Under the pieces are notes generated by a model. It had not been told where the DNA came from. It made no database searches and saw only the letters and a list, made by a program, of their open reading frames with translations. DNA of 49,171 nucleotides from a virus. Position 1 is the first letter of the stretch; each line of letters opens with the position of its first letter. Shown piece by piece: positions 10,302-19,829 of the stretch. Made by a program: the position numbers and the translations under genes. The stretch is taken from positions 1-49,171 of the IMG/VR virus record IMGVR_UViG_3300045581_000655; one strand, given 5' to 3'.

Positions 10302-13300
10302 TTACTCATCACCAAATTGTAACCCATGCCCGAGGTTTACGTTAGTTGGAAATAATATATTAATTGGATTGGGCGTATTCACTGATCCGCCACCTGGAGT
10401 CGTATACACTGGAGCTCCTGGTTTTACCCAGGTAACATCACTTGGGACTCTAGTGCCATCTGTTCTATTTGTAATTGTACCAATATTACTGGTACTCTCA
10501 CTGCCCCCGGGTCCTTCTACATATAGTTTAAATGTATATCGTCCGCCAGGAGTAAACGTTCTATTTCCATAGGTGCTTAAAGCAGCCCCACGTGAGTAAC
10601 CGCCCATGATACTTTCCTGGGTGGTATACTTGTGCTGTTCATATGGAAACGAAGCTGGTCCAGGAAAATCATCACTGGGTGTTCCGGAAATCATATCAAT
10701 TCTTAAAAGAGTTATTTCTCCCGACGTTGTCCATCTAAAACTTCCTGTGCTGTCGACGGAAAAGGTTAGTATCTTAGGTGGTGGTTTAGTTGTGGCACCG
10801 CCTGGAGTGCCCCCTGGAGTGCCCCCTGGAGTGCCCCCTGGAGTAGCAGGAACACTACCTCCCATACCAGGAGTTCCTGGAGGATAGGTAGTAGCTTCGC
10901 CGGCTATGTAATCTGAATCTTTAGGTGATATGGCCTGAATCTTAAATGAGCAAGCACTTTTATTTTTGGCAGTGCTTGCTATAAGAGTACCAGATGTCCA
11001 ATCACCTTTCCCTGTACCCTTTGTGGCTTCGTCGTCACCGTAGGGTTGTCTTCCTTGGACACCTGGAAAAGTGGTTTTAATACCAGTATTGACAATGCGT
11101 ACTGTAACTGTTTGATTAGATTTCGCAAAACCGGAATGACATACTATACTACTGAGATTGGGGCCTTGAGTAGTTCCGTTATCTAGATTAACAGGGCCCC
11201 ATAGATAGCCATACGAATTGCTGCCATACATGTGACCACCACCAGCACCCAATGGATATTTTGCGATTCCTTGAACAGTAACTTTACCGTTACTGCCAAA
11301 CACTATACCTGTGCCATAAAATTTAGCAGATTGAATCCATGCTTTTGATCCATCATAAACATTAGGACAGCATGTTTCAAAGTTAACCGGCTGACATTGA
11401 GTTGGATCAGTGGGATCAACAGGAGGAACAGATTGCTGCACTTCTCTTTTTTCTAATTTAAATGAGCAGCTTCTGCGTGTCATTGATGCCGAAGTTACCC
11501 CATTGGCGGTTTTGCTACCAAATGTAGTTTTAGATCCATTATTAATAATGCGTATATTCCCGGTCTGTCCATCAGAAAAGATTCCAGCATGTACCACTGC
11601 CATGCTGATATCTGATCCCCAGGCATAGCCTTCCTCGTTATCTCCCCAAACCACACCCGATCCATTAACTTTTGCACCAGTGACACTACTATTACCATTT
11701 ACTATTGACTGTTGGAGTCCAGGAACAGTAACTCCAGAAAGAGTGGTAGTAGTATTATAGACCAATGGACAACAATAAATGAAATCAATGGGAGTACATT
11801 GTGTAGTAGGTGAAGGGCCACTAGGATTGAATAACCTTACAGCACAAGAATCGCCGTCATAGCCCAAACTTTGTATGCCATTGCTGTTGGTACCAGGAAA
11901 TCCATATTTGTTTCCCAATGGTATAATTTCTATAGAACCAGTTTCGCCGTCAGCCAGTAAACCTGCGTGTACCACCGCTTTTCTAAAATCTGATTTAAAA
12001 CTATAACCAAAAGTGTTATTTCCAAATACCTCACCAGCCGAGCTGGAACTACCAGTGATTGTAGCAATGTTGGATGCATCAGCTGGGGTACTGAAACCTT
12101 CTAAAGTAACTTGAGCATAAGAACTAGGACATACATTAGTTCTAGCAGTGCCTTCTTCCTTCTTTAAGGTATAGGCGCAATAAGAGGTTGAAGAATCGGT
12201 ACTCCTTGAATTGACACCATTGCTAGTACTACTGGGAAAAGATTTTTTCCTACCAATGGATGTGATCTTAATTAATGCTGTTTCGTTATTTGAAACAATG
12301 CCGGCATGGATAGCAGCTTGACCCCAATGACTATGTTCTGCGTATCCAAAAGTATTATTACCATACACTGCCGACGCGGCCAATTTGGGTGCTATACTTC
12401 CACGCACTGTACCAATATCAGCGGTAAACGCACCATACTTTTCACCACCTTGATCATAGATCATCATACCCTTGGGACCAGTGCCTATAAACAAAAAACT
12501 GCCAGTTTGATTAAATGCTGCCGTTGAACAAGCTGTATCATCAATTGGTGGATCCGGATCCACAGGTGTAGGTGGTTGTGTAGTTTGAGTAATAGTCAGT
12601 TTAAATGTTGCAGTATTACAGGTTTTAGTATTATCTGTAGTAAACGTCCAGGTATAATTATCAGGTGCTATAGTGTGCCCTTCAGGTAATAGAGTAATTT
12701 CTTCTTTACCATCGGGACCTAAGTTTACCCCTTCAACAGAGCTGGTCACACCAGTGTAATGTACTATGTCGTTTTCACGGCCAGTTATAATAACTCTAAC
12801 TAGTGCACCGGCTCTAAATGTCGAAGCACCAGTGGCACTGGCCACCGTCAATTCTGATCCTGGATTTACTCTAAGAGTAAAGTTCCTTGTAGCTGAACCA
12901 CCAGCAAACGACATACCTGCTGGCGGGCTAAAATTAAACGTATAATCGTATCTGCCAGGCACCACAAATTGTCTAGGTTCAAAGGTATATGCTCCACCAG
13001 AACCTAAGTTAAGATTAGGAATTTCTTGTCGTCCAGTTCCATTGGTCAAACTTCCAGCAGGACCAGTTATAACCAGAGACATACCTGCTCCTGGGGGACC
13101 ATTGCGTATTCCTACAGTGGCAGTACCACACTGCGTAATGGTGTTACCAACAAATGGAAATGTGTTAACTGTGGTTGGGTAAGGTGGTAGAGTTGTAGTA
13201 CTGGTTGTGGTAGTGGTTGGTACCGGCACTAAAATAGGAGGTTGTGTAGTAACTGTGCCAGTTGGTGGTGCTGCTGTAAAATTACCAGTCCAGGTCAGAA

Positions 13301-16300
13301 CATTACCATTGGCATAACTATATCCTGTGGGGAAATAAAATGTATAGGTATATACACCTGGAGTATAAAATTGTTCGACCGGGCCCAGGTAACTACCGCC
13401 GGGATCCAATTTGTATTCGTCTATTAGATTCCCTGCCAGTGTATTGGGTGGTCCTGACTTTTCTACTCGTACTCGTTCACTGTAAGGCCCACCAACAATG
13501 GCAATGCTGAAGTCAGTTTTAACGTAATTGGTATACTGTCCGGGTGTGGTGTTAGCTGGATAAATCTTAGGATCGAATATTGTTGGAACTTCCACTGTAT
13601 CGATACTGTAGTATAATTTTTCAGTTTCGCGCACAGATGTTATTCTAAACAAACCTTGCGTGTTTTCTTCCCACAATAACAAATTAGCGCCAGTATCGGG
13701 GTTCTGTCCAAAAATAGAATACTCGCCGGTTTTAGCACCATAAAAGTTCTTAATAGAAATCACAGCCCTACTAGGAATCGGTGTTCGTATATTATCTGGG
13801 AAGCCCACAGTACCTAAACGCACTATACCTTGACCAGCGTAATATTCACTAAGTGCTAAATCCCCAGAACATATTATATCCTCTTGAGGCAACGGATCAG
13901 GTGGTTTGATACCTTTTTCTTCTTGTTTTACTACAAAACTATGAGTACCAATGGCCACAAACTGATGCAGCACTACACCGTCAATATCAGTGATAACACC
14001 ACCAGTGGCCCTCACTGGGGATGGATATTTTACAATAACAATACCGCTGCCACCGTTACCTGCTCCGCCCCATGGGCCACTAAAAGCACTACCGCCACCA
14101 CCGGTATTAGCAGCTCCGTGGTTACTTGCAGCAGCGAATCCGCCATTGGTTCCTCCTCCGCCAAGGCCACCAGGATATGGGTAGTTAGTGCTGTCAGTGC
14201 CGCCACCGCCACCGCCATAGTACTTGGCGAAACCAGTGATTTCTTTACGGACTCCGTTACCACCCGCACCATTTGTATTACCTATTTGTGCTGCTCCACC
14301 ACCACCCCCACCTAGTTCAATAATACCGCGATCAATGAATGTGCACGAATTTGATCCTGCATTAAATGTTTTAGAATTGGTAAGTGCTCTAGCAGCTTCT
14401 ACTGTATCAGGACTCGCGGCCACTGACCCAAAAAATGTATCAAGAAAAGGTTTATCTGTGATTAACCAATTTTTATCTAAACAAATTTTTGTCCAATATG
14501 CTAGACCACCTGCGTCAGCTTTTCTAAACAATCCATATCTAGTATCACCATTACTGAGAGTAAACGCATTGTTTGATACATAAACATCTTGAATATTTAG
14601 AGCTCTTTTCTTGAAAGCTAGCACATCATATCGATCTTTAAATTCGTTAACAAAGTTATCAATGTCATAACATTTGCTGGTACCTACTGCACCAGCGAAA
14701 CCTTGGAGAGCAACACCTGTACCTGCTAAACGTCCCGAATTAGTTCCACCACCAGATCCGCCATTACCTCCATTGGCCAATCCAGCACTGCCGGCCCCGC
14801 CACCACCACCAATGGCAATAAGTTTGTCAAATTTTGAATTTTGTCCATTGGAGACCTGTAATCCAGACTTAGATGCATTAATAATAACTACTAGACCGTT
14901 TCCTGATGCACCTGAGCTATCACCCCCGCGTCCAGTAATGCCTTTATAGTGTTCGTCAGCTGAATTACCAGCCAGCGACTGATCACCGGTGCTTTTTCCG
15001 CTGTCACCTATAAACAGTTTACCATCACCAGTCTGGCATATACCACCCCCGCCACCACCGCCACCACCGGCCGACGATGACGATCCACCACCGGCACCAC
15101 CGCCAAAGCCTGCTGTTTCAGCAGGTAGAGCATTTGTAGCAAATGCATAATAAGATTCATCCTGCGTGGTTATGGTACACCCAACTGCCGGGCCTATTTC
15201 ATTTGTGGGTAATTTTGGTGCATCTAAAAACACCGAACAACCAGTGGAACTAAAACTATTAAATGTTTTTACTGATGTACGCGATCTTGCTGATTCACCT
15301 GGATCAGCATCAACTGCACTGAAAAAGATTTTATAGAAATCAGCTGAAGTCACATTCCAATTATTCTGATACGATCCTTTAGTCCAATATGCTAAACCAC
15401 CAAGATCCGGTAATCTACCTAGTCCATACCTTTTGGTACCGTCTGGCAACGTAAACTGTGTATCAACTGTTAAATATAACTGTGCAATTTTATCAGCTCT
15501 AGATTTAAAATCATTGAAATCATTGCTACCACGATTAGCGTTTACAAAATCGTCCATGGTATAACAACGAAACGCAGTTACTTCGCTGACTAAACGTATT
15601 TTCCTTATACCCTGTGTTATTTGAATTTTTGTTTCTACTGAAGCACTGTATTGTTTTGACTCTAGTACACGTATTCCATCAATGTATAACGAAGCTAGAT
15701 GTTGAGCTCCTAGTTTAACTTTGTAGCTATCTGTTTTAGTAAAATTTACATAGTAAGTTCTATTAAAATAATCACCAATAGCAGATCCATTTGATAATTC
15801 CCATACACCATAATAATGGAGCCATGGATAGTGCAACGAGTTATGAACAAGTCCTACTGTGATACTAGAAGTTCCACCTGAAGTACCAATGCCGTCAGTA
15901 CCCTGCGGTCCTGCACGACCGTAACTACCTTGTCCATTGCCGCCGCCACCGGCTGGATTAATTGAACTACGATTACCACCTGCCCCGCCACCGCCACCGG
16001 CTACCAATAGCCCAGTTTTATCTAAAGACAGACCTTTGATAGCCGAAGATCCACCACCACCGCCACCTGCATAGGCTTTGAGTTTATAATCAGGCGAAAC
16101 GATGTCAGAGCTAAAGAATTTTATTTCACTGGTACCGCCATCTTTGTCACTTAAATAATAAGGTTTATTATCACCAACTGCAACCTTCAATCCTACAGTT
16201 CCTGCATTTGGCGGTATACTAATTTGTACATAACCATTGGAAAAAACCAAATTTAAAGCAACTGGGTGTACTGCTGCCCTAATAACAACGTCATTATTGC

Positions 16301-17108
16301 CATTTAGTACCAATACCGCATTGCCCATACTTTTTAATCGGTACTGTGTGGTTTCTTTATTAAAATATATAGTGTTAATATTTTGATCAGCAAGCGCATT
16401 CACTGATTCTTGACTGGCAATTATTTTTCCACCAGAATATTTGTAATCTTCCTCAATGAATATAGAAGTACCACTGTTTGAACCATAATAGTTAGCATTG
16501 CGTAATAAAACTAACACCGGGTCTTTAGTGGACAAATTTACCCTTGGTCTATTATCTGTGCTGCCTGGAGGTGGTATCACTGCAATTTTATAATCAGGAT
16601 TCATTGCACTATATTCTAGTGCACCATTACCACCTGTACCATAGCCGTATCCACCTAACTCAGTATCTTGCTGAGTTCTTGCCAGTCCACCTGCACCGAC
16701 CCAAATTTTCCATGTTTCGGTTTTACTTACGCTGATATTAGTTTTTACAATACTGGCTCCGCCACCGCCTCGTGTGTTAACACCGCCTTCACCACGACTG
16801 CCGCCGCCACCAGCCCCCCATAATTTTACCGTGTAAAGTCCAGGCTTAATGGTAACTTCATATTCCCCGGGTATGTCAAAATAAGTAGGAGGTTCAACAG
16901 ATTCACTTGCCGCCCCATCACCCTGTACAGAAGAATTAGTAGGTGCTTTACCACCAGCACCCACAATAACTTCAATATTCTGCCCGGCTGTGACCAGGTA
17001 ACCTGCATCATGGATTACACCACCACCGCCACCACCACCGGCAATGTCTTGGCCGCCAGCACCACCACCGGCAACCACTAATACTTCAACTTTACTAAGA
17101 TCGGTCAT
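10302..17108 (-). CDS. Giant glycine-rich / LCCL-domain adhesin (2268 aa)
   Basis: The protein starts directly in a glycine-rich domain (VLVVAGGGAGG, residues 1-70), followed by more glycine-rich segments to about 1035. These are interrupted by a PA14-like beta-sandwich (about 420-510) and two copies of a DUF4214-like module, each bracketed by Cys (515-624 and 813-922). A motif ending AVISIKNFYGA (about 1105-1125), frequent in marine phage fibres, follows. Then come three Ig-like repeats with a Thr/Pro-rich linker (near 13165-13225), four tandem LCCL-like domains (about 1543-2061; AAIHAG, AVVHAG, AVVHAG and SSIVCHSG cores), a GTPGG-repeat linker and a C-terminal fibronectin-like domain similar to the end of the preceding 893-residue protein. 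It starts 8 bases after the upstream stop, with weak AGAG before the ATG. It is a probable receptor-binding protein. LPS or glycan binding is inferred from the LCCL family. Confidence 0.86.
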   Translation of the reverse strand: MTDLSKVEVLVVAGGGAGGQDIAGGGGGGGVIHDAGYLVTAGQNIEVIVGAGGKAPTNSSVQGDGAASESVEPPTYFDIPGEYEVTIKPGLYTVKLWGAGGGGSRGEGGVNTRGGGGASIVKTNISVSKTETWKIWVGAGGLARTQQDTELGGYGYGTGGNGALEYSAMNPDYKIAVIPPPGSTDNRPRVNLSTKDPVLVLLRNANYYGSNSGTSIFIEEDYKYSGGKIIASQESVNALADQNINTIYFNKETTQYRLKSMGNAVLVLNGNNDVVIRAAVHPVALNLVFSNGYVQISIPPNAGTVGLKVAVGDNKPYYLSDKDGGTSEIKFFSSDIVSPDYKLKAYAGGGGGGSSAIKGLSLDKTGLLVAGGGGGAGGNRSSINPAGGGGNGQGSYGRAGPQGTDGIGTSGGTSSITVGLVHNSLHYPWLHYYGVWELSNGSAIGDYFNRTYYVNFTKTDSYKVKLGAQHLASLYIDGIRVLESKQYSASVETKIQITQGIRKIRLVSEVTAFRCYTMDDFVNANRGSNDFNDFKSRADKIAQLYLTVDTQFTLPDGTKRYGLGRLPDLGGLAYWTKGSYQNNWNVTSADFYKIFFSAVDADPGESARSRTSVKTFNSFSSTGCSVFLDAPKLPTNEIGPAVGCTITTQDESYYAFATNALPAETAGFGGGAGGGSSSSAGGGGGGGGGICQTGDGKLFIGDSGKSTGDQSLAGNSADEHYKGITGRGGDSSGASGNGLVVIINASKSGLQVSNGQNSKFDKLIAIGGGGGAGSAGLANGGNGGSGGGTNSGRLAGTGVALQGFAGAVGTSKCYDIDNFVNEFKDRYDVLAFKKRALNIQDVYVSNNAFTLSNGDTRYGLFRKADAGGLAYWTKICLDKNWLITDKPFLDTFFGSVAASPDTVEAARALTNSKTFNAGSNSCTFIDRGIIELGGGGGGAAQIGNTNGAGGNGVRKEITGFAKYYGGGGGGTDSTNYPYPGGLGGGGTNGGFAAASNHGAANTGGGGSAFSGPWGGAGNGGSGIVIVKYPSPVRATGGVITDIDGVVLHQFVAIGTHSFVVKQEEKGIKPPDPLPQEDIICSGDLALSEYYAGQGIVRLGTVGFPDNIRTPIPSRAVISIKNFYGAKTGEYSIFGQNPDTGANLLLWEENTQGLFRITSVRETEKLYYSIDTVEVPTIFDPKIYPANTTPGQYTNYVKTDFSIAIVGGPYSERVRVEKSGPPNTLAGNLIDEYKLDPGGSYLGPVEQFYTPGVYTYTFYFPTGYSYANGNVLTWTGNFTAAPPTGTVTTQPPILVPVPTTTTTSTTTLPPYPTTVNTFPFVGNTITQCGTATVGIRNGPPGAGMSLVITGPAGSLTNGTGRQEIPNLNLGSGGAYTFEPRQFVVPGRYDYTFNFSPPAGMSFAGGSATRNFTLRVNPGSELTVASATGASTFRAGALVRVIITGRENDIVHYTGVTSSVEGVNLGPDGKEEITLLPEGHTIAPDNYTWTFTTDNTKTCNTATFKLTITQTTQPPTPVDPDPPIDDTACSTAAFNQTGSFLFIGTGPKGMMIYDQGGEKYGAFTADIGTVRGSIAPKLAASAVYGNNTFGYAEHSHWGQAAIHAGIVSNNETALIKITSIGRKKSFPSSTSNGVNSRSTDSSTSYCAYTLKKEEGTARTNVCPSSYAQVTLEGFSTPADASNIATITGSSSSAGEVFGNNTFGYSFKSDFRKAVVHAGLLADGETGSIEIIPLGNKYGFPGTNSNGIQSLGYDGDSCAVRLFNPSGPSPTTQCTPIDFIYCCPLVYNTTTTLSGVTVPGLQQSIVNGNSSVTGAKVNGSGVVWGDNEEGYAWGSDISMAVVHAGIFSDGQTGNIRIINNGSKTTFGSKTANGVTSASMTRRSCSFKLEKREVQQSVPPVDPTDPTQCQPVNFETCCPNVYDGSKAWIQSAKFYGTGIVFGSNGKVTVQGIAKYPLGAGGGHMYGSNSYGYLWGPVNLDNGTTQGPNLSSIVCHSGFAKSNQTVTVRIVNTGIKTTFPGVQGRQPYGDDEATKGTGKGDWTSGTLIASTAKNKSACSFKIQAISPKDSDYIAGEATTYPPGTPGMGGSVPATPGGTPGGTPGGTPGGATTKPPPKILTFSVDSTGSFRWTTSGEITLLRIDMISGTPSDDFPGPASFPYEQHKYTTQESIMGGYSRGAALSTYGNRTFTPGGRYTFKLYVEGPGGSESTSNIGTITNRTDGTRVPSDVTWVKPGAPVYTTPGGGSVNTPNPINILFPTNVNLGHGLQFGDE
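10801..10836 (-). repeat. 12-bp tandem repeat encoding GTPG linker
   Basis: Three exact copies of cctggagtgccc (plus-strand spelling) are followed by a diverged fourth. They encode the flexible GTPGGTPGGTPGG linker between the LCCL-like block and the C-terminal domain of the 2268-residue adhesin. In-frame gain or loss of units would be tolerated. Confidence 0.9.
10925..12480 (-). repeat. Four tandem LCCL-like domains in the 2268-residue adhesin
   Basis: Domains span roughly 12160-12480, 11825-12135, 11445-11770 and 10925-11373. Each has the LCCL order: a (V/M)(Y/F/W)G-x-N-x-x-GY segment, a core (QAAIHAG, KAVVHAG, MAVVHAG, IVCHSG), a beta segment with G-K/N/S-x-x-F, then NGV-x-S or NGIQS in the first three and a closing C-x-(Y/V/F)-x-(L/I). 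Domains 2-3 and 3-4 are joined by Cys linkers of pattern TQC-x-P-x-x-F-x-x-CCP-x-VY. The fourth is the most diverged, with an insertion before its core. Confidence 0.8.
14343..14672 (-). repeat. Cys-bracketed DUF4214-like module, copy B
   Basis: Residues 813-922 of the same protein, from CYDIDNFVN to the Cys of GSNSC. The core is RYGLFRKADAGGLAYWTK, followed by NW, a Phe-rich helix and KTFNAGSNSC. It shares the frame of copy A, including the terminal Cys, and is flanked on both sides by glycine-rich sequence. Confidence 0.75.
15237..15566 (-). repeat. Cys-bracketed DUF4214-like module, copy A
   Basis: Residues 515-624 of the 2268-residue adhesin, from CYTMDDFVN to the Cys of SSTGC. It contains KIAQLYLTV, RYGLGRLPDLGGLAYWTK and the closing KTFNSFSSTGC. 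The (Y/L)xxR-x-PDxxGLAYW core is the DUF4214 signature. It has exactly the same Cys-to-Cys length as copy B and sits inside a PA14-like/glycine-rich region. Confidence 0.75.
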
Positions 17109-17116
17109 ACTCTATT

Positions 17117-19798
17117 TTATGGAACAGTTATAGTTAAATCGCTAGGCAAAGATACCCCACCTTGTACATTGTAAACATTTAGTCTAAATGTAACTGTTGT
17201 ACCTGATGAAATTCCAGCTTCTAAGCTGACAGGCCCCAATGACGTATTAGTGCTGTATAAATCATATATGGTTATTGCAGTGCTGGTATTAAAGGTTACA
17301 CTGTTTAAGGTAGCACGTACCAAGTGTCTCGCGATACTGGTTCCTGCTGCCACCCAATAATATCTGCCATCGCTGCTGTTTCTGCTGAAACTGGTAATGG
17401 TAGGAATAGCTACACCTACTGTGATAGCCAATGTGGTTGTATTGTTGGTTCTCGGAGCAGTACCGGTAAATGTCCATGAATATGGCCCTGGACTTAGGGT
17501 GGCCACACCTGCTAGTATGTTAAAGGTATATACACCAGGACCAGTGGACGGATTACTTAGTGTAATAGAACCATTGCTTACTGAACCTGTATAGTTAATT
17601 ATTTCGCCTGGGCTACCAGACACAGTGACATTAACTGCGGTGCCTGCTGGAGGATTGTAATTGTCTGCTACCACGGATAAGGTGTAAGGACTGTTGACTC
17701 TGACACTGTATGTTGGCCACACAGTATTTTTGCTCTTATTACCAGTAAAGGTCCACACATATGGTGTGGTAGAAGGTGCTAGTGTAATACCAGCTGCTAA
17801 ATCAACTGTACCCGACCCGGTGGCAGTTGTACCTGACCCTACCGTGGTTAATGTCAATGACGGTCCAGGAACACTACCAAATAGACTATTAACCACTTCA
17901 GCAGGTGCACCTGTTATGGTCACCACGATCGGATCGCCGCTTTGAACGCTGGGCTGCGGTCCGGTGACAGCCAATAGATACTTAGGTGTAACATTAAAAC
18001 TAAACGGGAATGTATAACTAGGATCATTGGAGCCACTGAAATTCACTGTGTAGTTATAATTGCTAGCAGGAAAATTCATTGGACTGATGTCTGCGGTTTT
18101 AGTTCCAGTAACATCCAAGGCAAATGTTATTGGTAGCTTGTTGGCTACTCTAGCAGTGATAATTTCAAAATTCGCACCAAACACTGATAGGTTAATAGGA
18201 TCTTGTTCAACAAATGTAGTGTTACCAGTTACATATAAATTGCTTTGAGCTATAACGTTGGCAGTTATAATAGGTGTTCCACTGGATTTATTACCGATAA
18301 AGGTCCAAGTATGACTGGCTATAGCCATTGATGTGCTTTGAGTAACGTCTATGGCACCAAGACCAAAACCATTCAAAGTCAACGAACCACTGGTATTACC
18401 TGTAAAAGTTACAAGTTCTCCATCAGCGCCCGACACCGATACCACAATTGGCTGCCCACGACGTACACCTGTTGGCCCATTGTAATTAGCACGCAGTTGC
18501 GTGGATTGACCTACAACAGAAACATGTGTAGGAGTATTAGCGGTAGCACTACCATCAAATGTCCAGGTATATTCACCAGGGTCAAGAGTAATACCCCCGG
18601 TTAAATCTAAAGATCTCGATCCCGATGCATCAAGTTGTGTAGTTGACAACATACCAGGATATCTGGTAATTGTAATAATTTCATTTGGAGCACCACTGAC
18701 TAAAACTGATATAGGCCTACCGGCAGTGACTGAGCTGGTAGGTGGTGTAACTGCCAATGTGTAATTTCTTACTTCCACTGTGACATTAGCCAGTCCTTGT
18801 GTGGCTTCGCCATCAAAGGTATAGGTGTAGGTGCCAGCTGGCGTATTAACACCGCGTCTAATGTCATCGACTACGGCTGTTGCTGTGCTTGATCCTGCTG
18901 ATTCTGGTATTTTAATCCTACTAGGCTGTGCATTATCATTTCGTGTTACTGTAACAGTATCACCAGCTACGCCAGTTACTGACACTGCAATAGGACTACC
19001 ATTAGCCACAATGCTCTGAGCTAACTGAGCAACAATAAATGATGTGCCTCTGACCGTAAGATCTAATGTAACCACATTGTTGGTTTTATCACCGTCTAAA
19101 ACCCACTTATAACGACCAGAACTAAGACTAACTAAAGGTGTAATGGATCCTGTATAAAAACCCGACTTGTCTAAAACAAATGACCCATTAGTCTCCCCTC
19201 TAAAGGTTACGTTTTCAAATGGAGCTCCACGAACCTCTACCAAAACAGGTTGCCCTTCTGAGATCACTGTATTGGTTAGTTTAGCAGTGAAATCAATTGG
19301 TAAAATTGTGATTGTATCAGATCTAGCCAGCGGTAGTCCGTCGGACAAGCTACCATTGTATAGTAAAATTTCTATCTTTTCTTCTCTGCCTACTGTATCG
19401 GTGTCAATTTCAAAACTACCACTGTTACCGTTTATGACTAGGTTGTTTACACTGCCTACATTGTCCAAGGACAGTCCGGAAAATATATCTGTGGTTCCCG
19501 GAAATACCGCGAACCAACTTATTAATGATGCTGAATTATTCTGTGCGGTCCAATTTAATTTTATGGTACTACCACCTTGAACTCTAGTATTATTAACATC
19601 AAGATCCCAACCCGAACCAGCAATCACTTTTGATATGGTGCCAACTCCGTTTTTGGTTGTTAATGTGCCGCGTAGGGATCCGTCAGTAAAATCTTTGGCT
19701 GAAATAGCGCCTTCGCCTAGACCTTTCACTGTGATGATCTGTGAATTTGCTAGGATTTTACCGCCTGATTTAAGTCTAACTATGAATTGCTTGGCCAT
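17117..19798 (-). CDS. Tandem Ig-like repeat fibre protein (893 aa)
   Basis: This is the plainest member of the paralogous fibre family. The N-terminus MAKQFIVRLKSGGK...SQIITVKGLG (1-65) and the following beta-sandwich (75-180, ending LARSDTITI) match the genes at 10268 and 5451. Residues about 185-800 are seven tandem Ig-like repeats of 80-95 residues. Each has the pattern GxPI-x-V-x-V-x-G-x-P-x-E-x-V near its start and PGxYxWTFxG near its end. None carries the inserted helical module found in the relatives, so this protein shows the undecorated scaffold. The last 95 residues form a different beta-domain ending SDLTITVP. A 31-base gap separates it from the upstream gene, with no convincing Shine-Dalgarno. 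It probably forms an extended stalk or decoration fibre; its binding partner is unknown. Confidence 0.86.
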   Translation of the reverse strand: MAKQFIVRLKSGGKILANSQIITVKGLGEGAISAKDFTDGSLRGTLTTKNGVGTISKVIAGSGWDLDVNNTRVQGGSTIKLNWTAQNNSASLISWFAVFPGTTDIFSGLSLDNVGSVNNLVINGNSGSFEIDTDTVGREEKIEILLYNGSLSDGLPLARSDTITILPIDFTAKLTNTVISEGQPVLVEVRGAPFENVTFRGETNGSFVLDKSGFYTGSITPLVSLSSGRYKWVLDGDKTNNVVTLDLTVRGTSFIVAQLAQSIVANGSPIAVSVTGVAGDTVTVTRNDNAQPSRIKIPESAGSSTATAVVDDIRRGVNTPAGTYTYTFDGEATQGLANVTVEVRNYTLAVTPPTSSVTAGRPISVLVSGAPNEIITITRYPGMLSTTQLDASGSRSLDLTGGITLDPGEYTWTFDGSATANTPTHVSVVGQSTQLRANYNGPTGVRRGQPIVVSVSGADGELVTFTGNTSGSLTLNGFGLGAIDVTQSTSMAIASHTWTFIGNKSSGTPIITANVIAQSNLYVTGNTTFVEQDPINLSVFGANFEIITARVANKLPITFALDVTGTKTADISPMNFPASNYNYTVNFSGSNDPSYTFPFSFNVTPKYLLAVTGPQPSVQSGDPIVVTITGAPAEVVNSLFGSVPGPSLTLTTVGSGTTATGSGTVDLAAGITLAPSTTPYVWTFTGNKSKNTVWPTYSVRVNSPYTLSVVADNYNPPAGTAVNVTVSGSPGEIINYTGSVSNGSITLSNPSTGPGVYTFNILAGVATLSPGPYSWTFTGTAPRTNNTTTLAITVGVAIPTITSFSRNSSDGRYYWVAAGTSIARHLVRATLNSVTFNTSTAITIYDLYSTNTSLGPVSLEAGISSGTTVTFRLNVYNVQGGVSLPSDLTITVP

Positions 19799-19829
19799 AT
19801 TATTACTTATGAGTTATAAAAATGCTGTT

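Noticed and set aside
10925-12480. LCCL-like region as eukaryotic contamination or a chimeric join
   Set aside because: It lies in one uninterrupted frame between phage-type Ig repeats and a C-terminal domain shared with the neighbouring fibre.
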